Assembly: GCA_037013685.1 (NCBI GenBank)
Contig: CM072887.1
Span: 41,157,154-41,221,153, forward strand
Reading direction: 5' to 3'
From: Acridotheres tristis
Taxonomy: Eukaryota; Chordata; Aves; Passeriformes; Sturnidae
DNA: 64,000 nt
A program made the translations under genes and the position numbers. Within the stretch, counting starts at the first letter, position 1; the number at the start of each line of letters is the position of its first letter. Shown in pieces: positions 27,131 to 40,170 of this stretch. The notes below the pieces were generated by a model. The model saw only the letters and a program-made list of their open reading frames with translations. It was not told the DNA's origin and made no database searches.

Positions 27131-29516
27131 GAAGAGAAGTCAAGTGCTTGATCATTGTACTGGGGCAAATCATAGCATTCAGGCATGCAGCAACAACTCT
27201 GACTTCCAAAACCAGAAGGGAAGCCAGTACTAGCACTTCCTATCATTCCATTGCCATTTTCTTCACTGTTTGTATAATGGCAAAAAGCCATTCAAATACG
27301 GGGTGGGGGAGAAATACTACACAATTATTGCCTTAAACTGACAAGCCTGAAAAAGAAGCCTGAACCATGTCACAAGAAAGCAAACATGCTGCCAGCCCAG
27401 CTGCTACAGCCTACTGCCAGTAAGAGCATGAGAACAGTCTAAATGAAAACATCATGCAGTTGCCAGAACAGCAACTGACTTAGTTCCAAAAAAACTCCCA
27501 TTGGAAACTCTTCTTCCTCCAGCTGACAAAAGAATTCTGTGCTAGAAGGTTGATATCCACAAGCCCTAGCTGATCACAAAAAGCTTTTTAATTATTCTGA
27601 CAAAATGCTTATGTGAAATCAGGTTTTCCAGACTCATCATTTAATGTTCCTCCTTATCACCTTCCTCCAGGACAGAGGCATTACTTTAGCCTACAGAACA
27701 CAAATGCAGACAAATATCTACAACTCACTTGAAACTGCAGATATCAAGCCGTGTTACTGCAAACTTCATACATCCAAGCAAGAATACTGTATGAGAAATA
27801 TGCTTAGTATTGTATGAGAAACAGTAGCAAACAAATTATCAGTATCAACAAGAAGGTCACTGTCTTTAGTTTTAAACAAAAAACCCCAAAACACTGAGAA
27901 CAGAAGTTACACACATTTTGCCAAAGTTCTACATCTATCTTCATTTGTACAATAAAATAGAATCTCTACCTAAAAACATATCTTTACTAATTATGCTTAA
28001 AAAAATACACACCGTGTGCCATGAGGTTCTGACAACACATTATGACACAAGAGAAACGTGAGACAGTCATACAGCTAAACGGATAAACTATATATATATA
28101 GCTAGCAATAAACTCGAAGTAAGATGGTATATAAGACTTAGACAAAAAAGTATTAATAATCAAAGCCAACTACAGACATTTGTTTTGGATACATAAACAA
28201 GTGCTGAGAGTCTTAAATTCAGATAATGTCAGTGTTTCTGGGGAATATTTTATAAGAAATTGTCATCTTAAGTACAGTGGGGCTCTCTCTAAGCTCTACT
28301 AGTCACATCTTTTTTAAAATAAGATATCTTAGAAAACTAACAAGTACCTACATCCACCAGCACCCAAAACCTTGCTTATTCAACATTAAAAACTGCCTTT
28401 CATCACGAACTGTATGTACTAAAACCAACGCTTCTTAACATAGTTTTAAAAATCTCTACAAGATTTTACCAAATCATTCAAGTAAAAGTTTCCTTAAAAA
28501 AAAACCAAAAAACTTCAAAGCACAATTGAGAAAGCAGTTTTTACATTCATTTTCTTCCATACTTCCACACTGGAAACTTATCTCAGAAACTGGGGTAATA
28601 ACATCATGAGATGACAGCCACTATTACAATTAATTTGAACAAATACCATGACATTTCCAAACTGTTGGAAACCGCCTCTGAGCTGCAAGATGCTCTTGGA
28701 AATAAACATTACAATATCACAATTCTAAACCAAACTGAACACATGCGAACTGAGGGTTTTAGAAGAGGTCAGCACCAACTACACTAACATTAGACACTAG
28801 ATGTGGTTCCCTACATAGCCTGACTGCTGTACCAGCTCCAGATCCATACTCTAGTTAAAGTTCAGCAAGAAGCACGAGGCCCCATCGTACTCCAATGCTG
28901 AAGCCTGAAGAGCTTGAGCTGTCTTTTCCACATGACATATAACCTGGGACATTATAATTTCTTAAAGTCCATTCATTGAGACTTAATCCATAAAAGCCAA
29001 TTATCTAATATAGTGTGCTGACTACAAAAAAATAGTCTGGTTTTGAGCAAAAGGCCACAGCAAGAGATAACTACATGAGAATTTCTACCATATGACCACA
29101 GCTAACATTCACACTCAGGTATCTAAATCCTACTGGGAAAAAGGCCTTTTCTAAGTTCATGGTGTAGAAATATAACCTGTTAAGAATGTTCAATCTTTTG
29201 CACAGAACCAGGACTCTAAACAGTGCTACAACACAAACAACATTCAAAAGTATCCTGAGTAAGTGGTGGTATCTTTTCATCACTTTTCCAATTCAGTTGA
29301 ACAATGTTTACAACATGCAAGTTTATCAGGAAAAGGACTACTTATACATGGACAACCTAACAAATGTACTCTGAAACTGTCAAAAATATTTTCTACATGC
29401 TTAGCTAAAAGAAGAATAAACAATGACCAAATCTGAAACATTTGCAATCATTAGGGAATAATGAAAACAAAAAAAAAAATTTTGAAAAGTCACACATCAT
29501 GATAATCCATGTGTAC

Positions 29517-29531
29517 AAAAAAAAAAAAAAA
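29517..29531 (+). repeat. Homopolymer A, 15 bases
   Basis: An uninterrupted 15-base A-run. A similar 11-base run lies about 40 bases to the left (29469-29479). Confidence 0.85.
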
Positions 29532-32324
29532 CAAAACAGGCTTTGCCCAAGTTTCTGGCTCTTAGAATTGCAAGCACATGAGATAGAATATTAAGTGATT
29601 GCAGGCTGATTTTAACAACTTGATTTTCTCACTATTGTTTCCAGGATGCAAGAGGCATTAGTTATCTCAGTAGGTAACCGAAATGGATTTTTAAGCAAGT
29701 AGCTTTTGCTTTGTATAAAGACAGATATTTTAGGTCTAGGCTAACGTGAACATCAAAATCAATCTCTTGCTTATTTTTACTAGAGAATATTCAGAAAGTA
29801 TTGGGAATAATAGAGAAATTGTACCTTAACAAGAAATACTGCATTCTTATCAAGCCTTTCACCTACCAAACCTGATAGTCTGCAGAGTCTTTCAAAATTT
29901 TTTTTTAATTCTCTGATCAGTGTACACTTTGCCTTAACATATTTCTAAGTCTTGTGGTAACTCAAGGGTGGTATCAACAACCTCACTCAGTTCAATTTTT
30001 CCTCTAAGAATCTACCAGGCTAAACAGCACTTGCACTTACATCTCTCCAGAGAAGAAAAGTTTCCTCAAAAAAAGCGCCTTCAGACACTTTTTGCTCTAC
30101 AAATAAGTCAAGTCTCTCCACCACTTTTTGAACATTAAGCATGAAAATTAAGAATATAAAGAAGCACTGATGTTTGCTAGCCCACTGCCCGCTACTTTTC
30201 ACTTATATTAAAAGGCATTTGGAGTCTGAAAGAAGTATTTAACTGCCAAGACCTGTGAATTCTTAAGATGTACTTCTTAACAGAAAGCACATTGCTTAAC
30301 ATATGTGGTCGGGACATTGTCTTTGATAGACATCTATCCTTTTAAGAGGTTTTAAGAATGGTTCCTAAAAGAGCAAACTCCAACTTTCTTACCAGGTCCT
30401 TTCAGCACTTGCTACAATTACTGTTCACCCACAGCACTTTCAGAGTACACTAAAAGAAAGGTACACACTGTGTGAATGAGACAAAAAAGAACATTTCCTT
30501 AATTAAAACTTGAAAAAGTAGTCACTAACATAGTGTATATGCGTTGTAACTATTCCACACGGTGGAACAGTCAGTTTGATGTTTGTTGAGGCTAAATGAC
30601 ACAGAACATCGTCATTTCAGTGGCTGCTGGCAAAGCAACACATTGTGTTTTGAGAGCACAAGTCGGAGGACTAAAGACCAGCCCCTATTTGCTCCACCCA
30701 CGTAATGCCAAGGCTGTAGCTGATGGATAGTCTGCCACAGTAACAGTAAAGAAGGACTTTGGCATTCCACTGTAGTAAGAGACACACCATAACAAGAACT
30801 TATTACACTGTCTGGACAACATCTGCAGACCTAATGTGGTGACACACTTACACAATCCAGCAGAGAGATACTGCAATCCCAGCACCCCCACACTCTTGGT
30901 AGGCACACCTACCATAGCAGTGGTTTTGCCATAGGGATGTTTCCCAATATTGGAACAAGGTAACCTCTAAGTATCTAAGCTGATCCACTGTTAGTCGGGA
31001 GCAGTTTGCTAGTAAATGAAGCACTTCATGAGGAGAAAAGGTCCCAAGAGAGTCAAAGTGAACTTGAGTGAACAGACTTTTCTATTTCACATAAGAGAAG
31101 CTAGAAAAGAAAAACCAAGCAATTTAAATACCTTCACCTCACCGAAGCATATATGCATTATATACACACACTTGTGTATTTATTGACCATCTGTAAACCA
31201 ACAGGCCAGATAGGAAAAAAAAAAAAAATCTATTTTAGTAACAAGTTTCAGCTGTGCTTATATCTCCAGGGTGGCTAAACACTTGGAACTTACTACAAGG
31301 AGAAAACATTTTCTGCTCATCAAGTCATAGCTCTTTGAGAATTCATACACAATAGCATTAGCTGAGTGCCAAGTCTTTGCATAGTCTTTCCTTGGCCAAA
31401 GTTCTTTTGTTTGAGCAGATCTGTTACTCAGTACAGGCGTCCCATTGCACTTTGATAACGCTTGAACTCAGCAGAATCTCTAGTTATTCTCTGCTTCCCT
31501 TAATAAAGCACGCAGGTTTTATGACAATTTTACAACTTCAGAAAAGTTATTAACAACTGAACTTGCAACCTTTTCAGTAGGCTCTTTTTTCCATACAAGA
31601 CCACAGTTACAAAGAAGAGAAATCCAAATTATTGCCTTTGATGTGCACTACATAGCAATTTCAGAGATATATGGAATGCTCTAAAATTCAAACTTGCTGT
31701 TCTTTTACTATCCTGTTCTTTTCCCATTTGAATTTCATAAGCAAAGCTCAAAATCCACATCTGCCTGTACAGTCCCCTTACACAAATGTGCTCCTGTCAG
31801 TTGAACTAGCATATTTTAAATTGTTTAAACGACAATACAGGTACCCTGAACAATTAACAAAACCAGTGTATATAAAAGGGACAGCTGGAAAAACAAAACA
31901 GTTTAGACATATGGTAAGTGAACTAGAAAAAAAAAAAAAGGTCTTGATAGTAATTTTAGCAGGCTACACTGGCAGCCAGTCATATTAACAAGTTACCTTG
32001 ACTTTGCAGAAGAAAAACAGCTTTTAATATTCAAGGTGACAGATCCAAGAAAAACACTCAAACAAACAAAGAAATCCTCTCTATAAGCCAAATATAAGCT
32101 TAAAATGTTCTACATTCCAACAGGGGATTCAGTTTATAGAAAAGAAAACAGATGCCAATTTTTTTCCATTTCTTGATCATTATTGACTTCATGTGACACA
32201 ATAAACAGCGAAGGTCTGCTTAATTCATTGTAAGAATACATGGCAAATGAACACTTAGGAGGACAACAGGTAAACATGAGTTTACCTGAGCTCCGAGTAT
32301 GTCGGTAAGATACAGGTTTACCAG

Positions 32325-32408
32325 AAAAAACAAAAACAAAAAAAACAAAAAAAAAAAACAAAAAAAAAAAAAACAAAAAAAAAAAAAAAAAAAAAAAAAC
32401 AAAAAAAA
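32325..32408 (+). repeat. Compound A-rich tract with single-C interruptions
   Basis: Eighty-four bases are made only of A and six single Cs. The A-runs are 6, 5, 8, 12, 14, 25 and 8 long, each separated by one C. It is a decayed (AAAAC)n-like simple repeat that has slipped. It creates Lys/Asn/Gln-rich ORFs on plus and Phe-rich ORFs on minus that are artefacts. In the GALNT2 transcript it would be an 84-base U-rich tract. The length may be misassembled. Confidence 0.9.
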
Positions 32409-35400
32409 CTTCCAAGTAATGGAGGAAAAGGAAAAACAAAAAACATCAGACATTATCTCCACTTTCACTTATCAGGAAAGACCCACCATACAAAGGTTCC
32501 CGTGAAAGAACTTCATGGGCTTAGAGGGAACATGAAATGGTTCAATTTCTAGTGCTAGCTAGATTCTCTTATATCATATCTTCAAAATCCTAAACACACA
32601 AACCAAATATTTTGATGTGGACACTAACTTTTTTCCCCATCTTCCCTCCTCAATCTATCCCTTATTCCTTTGAAAACTTAAATGAAAGGGAAAAGCAGAA
32701 AAGAAGAGAAGAGGGCACCTTACTTATTCCAAAACAAACAGCATGAAAGACTGCACCCAGGTTTTAAAATTTATATAGCTTAAGATACCACCACTTTGCA
32801 TTACACGATGGCAATATGTAATTTTAACAAGCCGCTTAGCGTTTTCTTCTGTAACACCCACACTCATATTCCATTTCCACAATATACTGATATATTCGGG
32901 CAATGACATTCAGCCCCATATTCCTGAAAAAATTGCAAATGCCTCACTGCTTCCTGCACGCTCATTTTTAGAATTCAAATGATTTGCCAACCCATGGCAT
33001 TGCCAACATATTAGCAATACACATCTTCTAAGTTCTAATAAAAATAACATTTGGTAACAATTTTACTGTTGGGCAGGGAGTTAAAAACTGTTTGTACACC
33101 ACCTGGCTATATATTGCTTTGTACCACTATAGCTTAACTACTGTCAAGAGTAGGCTATTTAAGAAAAGTAGAACAAATCAACTTAAAACAAATCATTTGC
33201 ATTGACTTAATTTGGGCAGTTTACATTTATCACCTGAGGATGATCACAAGATCAACTGTATTCGAAAGTTTTAAAACTGATTTAACTTAACCAAAAGTAC
33301 TGTATATTAAATTATTTTTAAATTATATGTAGCTGCCAAAGGACAAGCAAACCCATTTTTTAGGCTGCTTGGTGGAATTATTTTTAAATAACCTCTAGGT
33401 ACAACAAGGGTCACTCTGTTGGGACACTCAGCACCATTACAAAGGTGTCTCTTCTATTCTCTAGTAGAGTATCATTGTAAACAGCTTTCTAGCAGGCAAT
33501 ACTACTTCTCTCATCTGACATATCATCATTTTAACCAAACAGTATCAGTTATACACAAGCACTTAGATAACACATCACATGGAAAAACTGGAAAGGACAG
33601 GCAAGAAAAAAAGAGGAATAAATAATAGGATTTCCAAGGAAAAAATGTGGAATGCTCATGTAATTTTGAAGGCTATGAATTAAGTTTGCTAAGATTTATT
33701 TACGGGGTTTATATTTTTTATACTAGGTTGGTCTACAGAACAAGTGAGGCAGCATCATTGAGATGAATCTTGTAATTTATCTTTTTTACTTCATATTGTG
33801 CCTTATCTAAATTTTTAAGAAGTGCTATTATATCACTTTTTATGTTGTATTTTTGGAAATGTCTAGAACACATGGAAAAAATGACTGGCATTTTTTTGCA
33901 ATACACCTCAAATCACAAGACTGATGGGACAAAAACAGGTAAGGCACGTGCACAACTAGTTAGTAGACTACCTAATTTTTAAACTGTATCTGCCAAAGGA
34001 CATCACTGCAACTTACAACCTTGGTACACAGAGATCCCAGAAAGCAGCAAACCACAGCAGCAACGGAATAACACAGAAGCACAGCAAATTACTACAATAC
34101 CCACATGAAAGGGAAAAATAATAGGGAAAGGTGGTTGACTACCCCATTTGATATTAACAACCAAAGAAGTCACTCCTGTTTCTCCAACCCCTTCTATCTA
34201 CGGCCCTGCTCTACTTCTGCATTTATGAAAGAAGCAGCAAACAGTAATCCAAGAGCCACAGCATTTGTATCAGTCATCAATTTCTAGCCTAGCAGATTGC
34301 AGGGGACAACACAAGTCTTCGAGCAAAGAACTAATTTCTCACTGTTAAAAAGCAAAAAAACTCCCTCACTGAGGCATTTAAAAAAGGAAAGGAAAACATA
34401 ATAGCCCAATACAGCTACAGACCTAAAGAGACTGCACAGAATTTGCAATGGACCATCATTTCATTGCACCCAAAGTTAAGTTTTATGAAGTTATCCATAA
34501 AAATAAGTGCCTGAATTGCCAAGACAGTAATGTTGTCAATTGACATATGTTAGATTAAGAAAATACACATGTATGACATTTACGTTCTAGTGAGAGGACA
34601 GATTTATTTTTGAAGTGCCTGGCCATCTAATCTCTTTCCCATTTATTACAGAATCATATAAAAGAAAGATCTATTAGCAGAAACTGTTACTTGTTATAGA
34701 AAATAATGTTCCTTTCTATCTCCTTGGATCTTCTAGGAAGTGAATGATACAGAAAAGGACATATGACAATTTGACTTTTTTAACCTCTGGTATCTTCACT
34801 TGTCCAAGATCAAGGTACCAGAAATCACATTCAGGGTCACAACACATAAGAGACTAAAGTTACATTAAAAAGTATGCAGCAAAGTAAACAGTATTTAGAA
34901 GTTAAAGTAGGCAACGCCTTCCTGCGATGAAAGAAACCAACAGAGTTGAAGTGGGTACTTTTAATCCCCTTGTTTCACATACCCCAAGAGAAACATTCAA
35001 GCTGCACATAAACAGATTAATGAACTTAACACACATTTCCTTTCCTCCTCACTTACACCATCAAAAAAACCCCACACTTAAGAACACTAAATCAGTAGTT
35101 TATGCAGAAAGAGAGGAAGAGTGCTATGTGTGTCATTATGTACAATGTCAACAAAAGCTTCCTTTAACAGTAAGTGAAATAGTAGAGGGGTTTGGAAAAA
35201 AAAAAATCAGGAAAAGAAAGCTTTGTGTATGCTGAAAAGACTTAAAGTTTTATACATGCAGAACAAGAACTTAGAAGGTTTTCTTCTTTGTCCCCTGCTT
35301 TACCCAGTGATTCAGACACTTTTAATCAGTCATATACTCTTTATGAAGCATCACCTTTTACCCTTATTTGATCTCAGCTAGCTCCAGTACAGTCGCCTAT

Positions 35401-37110
35401 CTAAAGTTTGCTCCAAAATACAGAAAAAAAGCAAAACAAACAAAAGGGAAGGGAAAACTAGCACTACATACAGAATAACCAGTTCTACAGGAAAAGCCTG
35501 CCTCCTTGTGGCCCAACTAGCCCTAAATTAGATTTCTCCAGTTCATTCCATTACACTCAGTAAATCTGGTGAGCCAAGAGAGTAACAGCCTTCTAGTTCA
35601 AGGCAGTTTAGGGTTTCGGTTTTCAGGGGGTGGAGTTGATGAAAAAGAAAAATGTTTCTGAATTTACGAACTACCTGGGAAAGTGATCCATCACTCCTTG
35701 CTGAAATACTGCTTTTAGCCTTCTCTTCTAGATAGGGTGGAAGATGACAGAGGTTCCACTTAAAAACAACTGAGATTCTTTACATGGCAACAAATGCAAA
35801 AGCTTGTCAGTACTCTGGCACCTAAATCCAGAAGGCTATAAACCTTGGTTCAGCTGTGGTTTAACCCTGCAGGCCTCTCTGGATGCCTTAGTTTTCATCA
35901 GTAAATCCATTCTGCCCACAGATATCCTTCTGGGGATGCCCCTGAGGGTTTCACTCTTGGCAGCAGCAAAGCATTTGGCACTTTCAACAAGATGCAGACC
36001 ACCTTCTGTCCAGCCTGAAGGGCTCAGTTATATGAGGCTACTTTCTTAATGTCTAGAATAACAAGTTCCTTAGAAATCAGCTGGAGTTTTTGGCTGGTTT
36101 TGTTGCATTGGGTTTTTTAATTTCTTTTTTATTTCAATCCAGTCCCTCTATTGTCTAAGAGCTTAGTGGCCGAGAACTTAAAATCTGTGTGACAAATATA
36201 CAAATTCACACCAGTCTTAGGAGGGAATCACATAAGGATTACTTTGGCTTTCAAACCATCTTGCAGAAGCTGCTCCATTTTTATGCAAGTCTGAGACAGA
36301 GAACATGAACTGCTTTTGCTCTGGCTTAGGAAATTTATCCATGAAAACAAGGGAACTTCCAGTCTCTACTCCAAAGGCTTTTTAATATAAAACACATTTA
36401 GTGAACATAAAATTAGACTGCATTTTTTTTTCAGTCTCACAATTGTTAGGCTTGCAACTTGCTCTCTTCTCTGTCACAGCATCTGTGTAGGAACTATTTC
36501 CCTAACCTTTAGACATGTGAAGCAGACTCACTCTTTCCAATCTACAACTCCGTGATCCAGCTGGAAAAGGAGTCAACTGAACATGGCTCTCTCATGTTCA
36601 CAAAAAATCTGACTGGAGATTCACTGGAGGGAAGGAGGGGGAGGAAACCTGAAACATTTCTGTCCCCTTCAAGCACATCTTGAATGAAAGGCTTTGATTC
36701 TACCCTTTTCTTATTTTCACGTAGATATAAAAAAAAGTTGTCACACACTAGATTCCAGATGTGGAATACATCACTTCTTTCTACTACAGTTTTTATGCCT
36801 AGGTCCAGTATGAGAAGCATTGCATACTTTTTTTTTCATTATTATTATTTACACATTTACCAGTGAGACATCTTGTGCTTTGTGTGCTTTAGACTTTTTC
36901 ACTGCTTAGACCCTACCAGGCCAATATACTGCACACAGCTGTGGATTGCACCACTGTTGAGAGGGGCCAAAAACTTTATCAAGGCTGTACCATACACTGC
37001 AACATCCAAACAGCTACACAGGTCTTATTAGAAAGGTTGTAAATGAAGAACCAAGATAAGCATGAACTTAGATTAACTCTGACACTACTCTAATAGAAAA
37101 GGCAAATTAG

Positions 37111-37124
37111 AAAAAAAAAAAAAA
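37111..37124 (+). repeat. Homopolymer A, 14 bases
   Basis: An uninterrupted 14-base A-run in the promoter-proximal part of the intron. Confidence 0.85.
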
Positions 37125-39871
37125 TCACTCTTTTCTCTTACTCAGGTGCAATCCTGGCAGAAGGCAAACACCTTCAATTCTACTGAAGAAAAAGAGAATT
37201 GGTGCTGTTCAACACATCACAGGACTGGGTGCCATATCAAACAAGTCCAGTATGTCTGAATAACACATTAGGTCTGTGTATGGGGAAAAAAAAGAAAAAG
37301 ATAATCCTTATGGAAAAACACATTCTGTTTATACAACCAGATCTGTAATTAACATGCAAATTACTTACACAAATGAAGAACTATTCCCTCTCGGTTTTTG
37401 TAATTTTATAGACTGAAAACAGCAGAGACTGCAATTTATTAAAAGCTGTGCTCTCCTATAAGCAACTCTGCTTCCATTATATTGAAATACTGGGCAAGTA
37501 ACAAGGACGATATGAAGTCATACACATCAAGAAATTTACTACGTCAGGGTTTCTGCTCATAAGTTTAGACAGTTTGTGTTCTTTTGCTTTACACCAGTGT
37601 CTGACACTAAGTTAATAAGCCTTTTATTGAGATTCAAAAGCTATTACACTACACACATCTTCCTCTACTTACATTTGCTAACCTACACTGAAGCCCGGGA
37701 TTAAATTTTATGCTTCACTGACAGAAAATAGAATCCTAAATCACCAATCCACATATAATAGTTAATTTCCCCACTTGTTTCTTGTGGTCATAGCACCTAC
37801 TTTCTTTCACACCATGGCCTTACTTTAAACTATTGTATTTTTAAACACAGCACTAGGTTTCAGCTCAGGTCTATGAATTGTCTCATTTTCTTTAACTTAT
37901 CCTTACTAAACTTTCCCAATTACTCAGACCAGTAAGGTTTACTAAATTTTGTGCAGAATTATACCGAATTATGCTACCAAAGCAAGTAACAGGTTCATTG
38001 ATCTCTTAAAACCACAATAAAAACCACTACCAATATCAAAAATAAACAGCAACAGGTTCTAGCAGATTAAATACCAGACTCTGGCCCAGAAATACCGGTT
38101 GCTTTCCTATTTTATTCCCACCAAGTCTTCTAGGTGACCTTGGGCAAATCACTACCCCCACACTGCAGTTTTCCCAACAGTAAAAATTAATTGAACAGAA
38201 TTGCAAATCTGTCTGGAAGCTCCAAATGTAACACACCATAAGAGTTAAAAATATATTTCCCTATCTGCTGATACATTTTCCTTGATAGCTTTTCTTTATC
38301 CCATTATACAGCAGCAGTGTAAGATTGCTATTACTTTCTAAATACACTCTGGTGGTTCTTCAAGAAAGGCTTTAGGCTACTGCCTTACTTTCTATCACAT
38401 GCTTGATCTATTTCTGCTACTGTATCTACTTTGAAGGACCAGGAGCTTGTACGTGGCAATACTTACTTACACTCACTTTAATATATCACATCAAAAGTTG
38501 CTGTTGAACACATTCCTAAGTAGAGAGAGGATAAAAAACAGGAGAGAGGCAACTATCAGCAAGCAGTGACTCATTCTTTAGACCCTTGCTCACATAAGTA
38601 GCCATCCAAGTATTTGCTTCCACAACCTGACACAGGAACTAGTCATCAGCATTTTTTTACAGGGAATACATACATTGATGAACCAAAGTGCACCAAAGAA
38701 ACATAAAAATATTCCTCTTTTTATATATCAGCTAGACCTACAAAACACTGCTTTGCATTTAACAGGAGGCAGCAATTTATTAGCAAACAACACCGTTCAA
38801 GTGTAGTGCACTTCATTCAATTGCCCTCCTGCCCTATTCTGGGGTTTTTTTGTAAAAAAATTATGCAATTATGAGATGCTTTACACCTTCCATATTTCAA
38901 AATAAAAGGCTTAAACAACAGTCTCTAAAAGTCTTGATTTTAGTAATCTTTATTGTGGGGGAAACACCACAAAAGAAAAAGCACCTAATTTTTCTAAGCA
39001 GATATAGTGGGCAAAGTTGCCACTTCCCACATCATGCAACAAAAATCCGTTCTGATTGACACAAACGTGAACTGTGACGTGCTTAACTTCCAGCTGTGCT
39101 CCTGATCGATGAATTAACTATAAGACCTTGAAAAACCTATTTAATAACTTGATGGTCACAATACTGAAAAATTACTCATGTATTGTCCGCAGGGAACTTC
39201 TCGAACATTAGTAACACTTGTAACATGAGCTGTTATAAGAAGGAAGAGACAGACCTTCCACGCCACAGACAAAAAAACATGACAAATCCGACAATTTCCT
39301 GGAATATTGCAAAACCGGTCGGAAAACGGTATCCTTCAGGCACAGCGCTAAGGAGAAAGGAAAGTGCTATGCATCCAAAGGGAAAATGCAATAGCACCTC
39401 GGATCCTCGCGTGTTCCCCAGGTGGGAACACGAGCCCGAAGGACTCCGGTGCCGGCGGGGAAGGCAGGAAGGGGCAGACAGCCGCTCTGTGCCGGGAGCG
39501 GAGCCAGGCGGGGCCCCCCCGCCCCGGAGCGCAGCCCTGGCCCTCCCCACCCTCGCTTCCCACACCAGCTTCCCCCGGCCCGGGACGTGGCCGCAGTTGG
39601 ATAAGGAGCAACGCGACGGGGCTGAAATCGGTCTGAAGTCCACAAAGAAGCCATCTGCCTCCGGGAAGCGGGCTGGAGAAGGGCGGACGGGAAGGGGGAA
39701 GGAGCAGCCCGGGGCAGTTTCACGCCGCCTGAAAGCGAGCGGCGGTGAGAGACCCTCCCGCCCGCCCGCCGCCCCTGTTCCAAGCCGGAGGGCCGCGCAG
39801 CGCTGCCCCCAGCCCGGCCGCGCCGCCCCGCCGCCCGGGCAGGGAGCGGGAGCACCTTCCCCGGGCTGGGC

Positions 39872-39880
39872 TCTCACCTT
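39872..39880 (-). other. GALNT2: 5' splice donor of GALNT2 exon 1
   Basis: On the minus strand the sequence reads AAG|GTGAGA, a near-consensus U1 donor, with GT at 39877-39876. It lies exactly where homology to the GALNT2 N-terminus stops (Arg-Arg-Lys). Beyond it the same frame stays open for more than 200 codons but encodes only low-complexity GC-rich sequence, which supports a real exon boundary here. Splicing leaves phase 0. Confidence 0.88.
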
Positions 39881-40000
39881 CCTCCTGCCGCCTCCGCCGC
39901 CGCCGGCCAGCGCGGCGCTGCCGCCCGAGTACATGTAGTAGGCGATGCCCAGCACCCAGAGGAAGGCGAAGCAGAGCAGCAGCCGAGACCTGCGCCGCAT
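39878..40000 (-). CDS. GALNT2: GALNT2 coding exon 1 (residues 1-41, partial gene)
   Basis: This is the first coding exon of polypeptide N-acetylgalactosaminyltransferase 2. The enzyme is a Golgi type II membrane protein of family GT27 that moves GalNAc from UDP-GalNAc to Ser/Thr and so starts mucin-type O-glycans. Seen here: a basic tail (MRRRSR, residues 1-6), a hydrophobic anchor at residues 7-24 ([18 protein letters not shown]), then a Gly/Ala/Ser-rich stem ending GGGGGGRRK. The anchor is nearly identical to human GALNT2 as I remember it; the stem differs in its Gly/Ala run. The ATG has A at -3 and is the only ATG in this open frame back to about 40612. The exon ends after codon 41 in phase 0 at GTGAGAG. 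Human GALNT2 is about 571 residues, so the catalytic and ricin-type lectin domains must be encoded beyond the left edge. The identification rests on recognising the N-terminus. Confidence 0.93.
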
Positions 40001-40120
40001 CCTCCCTCCCGCGCCGCCGCCAGGCCACCAGGAAACGGCCGCCAGCAGCAGCAGCCACCGCCTCCACTCCTGCTCCCGCTGCTGCCGCCGCCGCGCAGGG
40101 TCAGGGGGCAGAGGGCGAGC

Positions 40121-40131
40121 GCCCGCCCCCC
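40121..40131 (-). promoter_or_regulatory. GC box (Sp1/KLF-type)
   Basis: The minus strand reads GGGGGGCGGGC, a strong GC-box match, about 120 bases upstream of the GALNT2 ATG and 2 bases from the CCAAT box. Binding is inferred from the motif only. Confidence 0.6.
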
Positions 40132-40133
40132 GA

Positions 40134-40138
40134 CCAAT
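40134..40138 (+). promoter_or_regulatory. CCAAT box (NF-Y type), inverted relative to GALNT2
   Basis: CCAATC on the plus strand reads GATTGG in the direction of GALNT2. It sits between two GC boxes, the usual context of functional NF-Y sites. NF-Y works in either orientation, commonly 60-100 bases upstream of the start, which would put the start near 40040-40075. Confidence 0.6.
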
Positions 40139-40158
40139 CCCGCGCCGCCCGGCCCCGC

Positions 40159-40170
40159 GGGGGGCGGGCC
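40159..40170 (+). promoter_or_regulatory. GC box (Sp1/KLF-type)
   Basis: The plus strand carries GGGGGGCGGGCC, a second strong GC box, on the far side of the CCAAT box from GALNT2. Confidence 0.55.

Larger units (their letters stand above)
27131..39314 (-). other. GALNT2: GALNT2 intron 1, proximal part
   Basis: AT-rich intronic sequence up to the CpG island. It contains a concentration of plus-strand A-runs (29517-29531, 31215-31228, 31927-31939, 37111-37124), the compound A/C tract at 32325-32408, and a short TA run near 28089-28101. No exon, RNA gene or mobile element was recognised. Confidence 0.7.

Noticed and set aside
32134..32505. Phe-rich (minus) and Lys-rich (plus) ORFs over the A-rich tract
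   Set aside because: They are translations of the simple repeat at 32325-32408.
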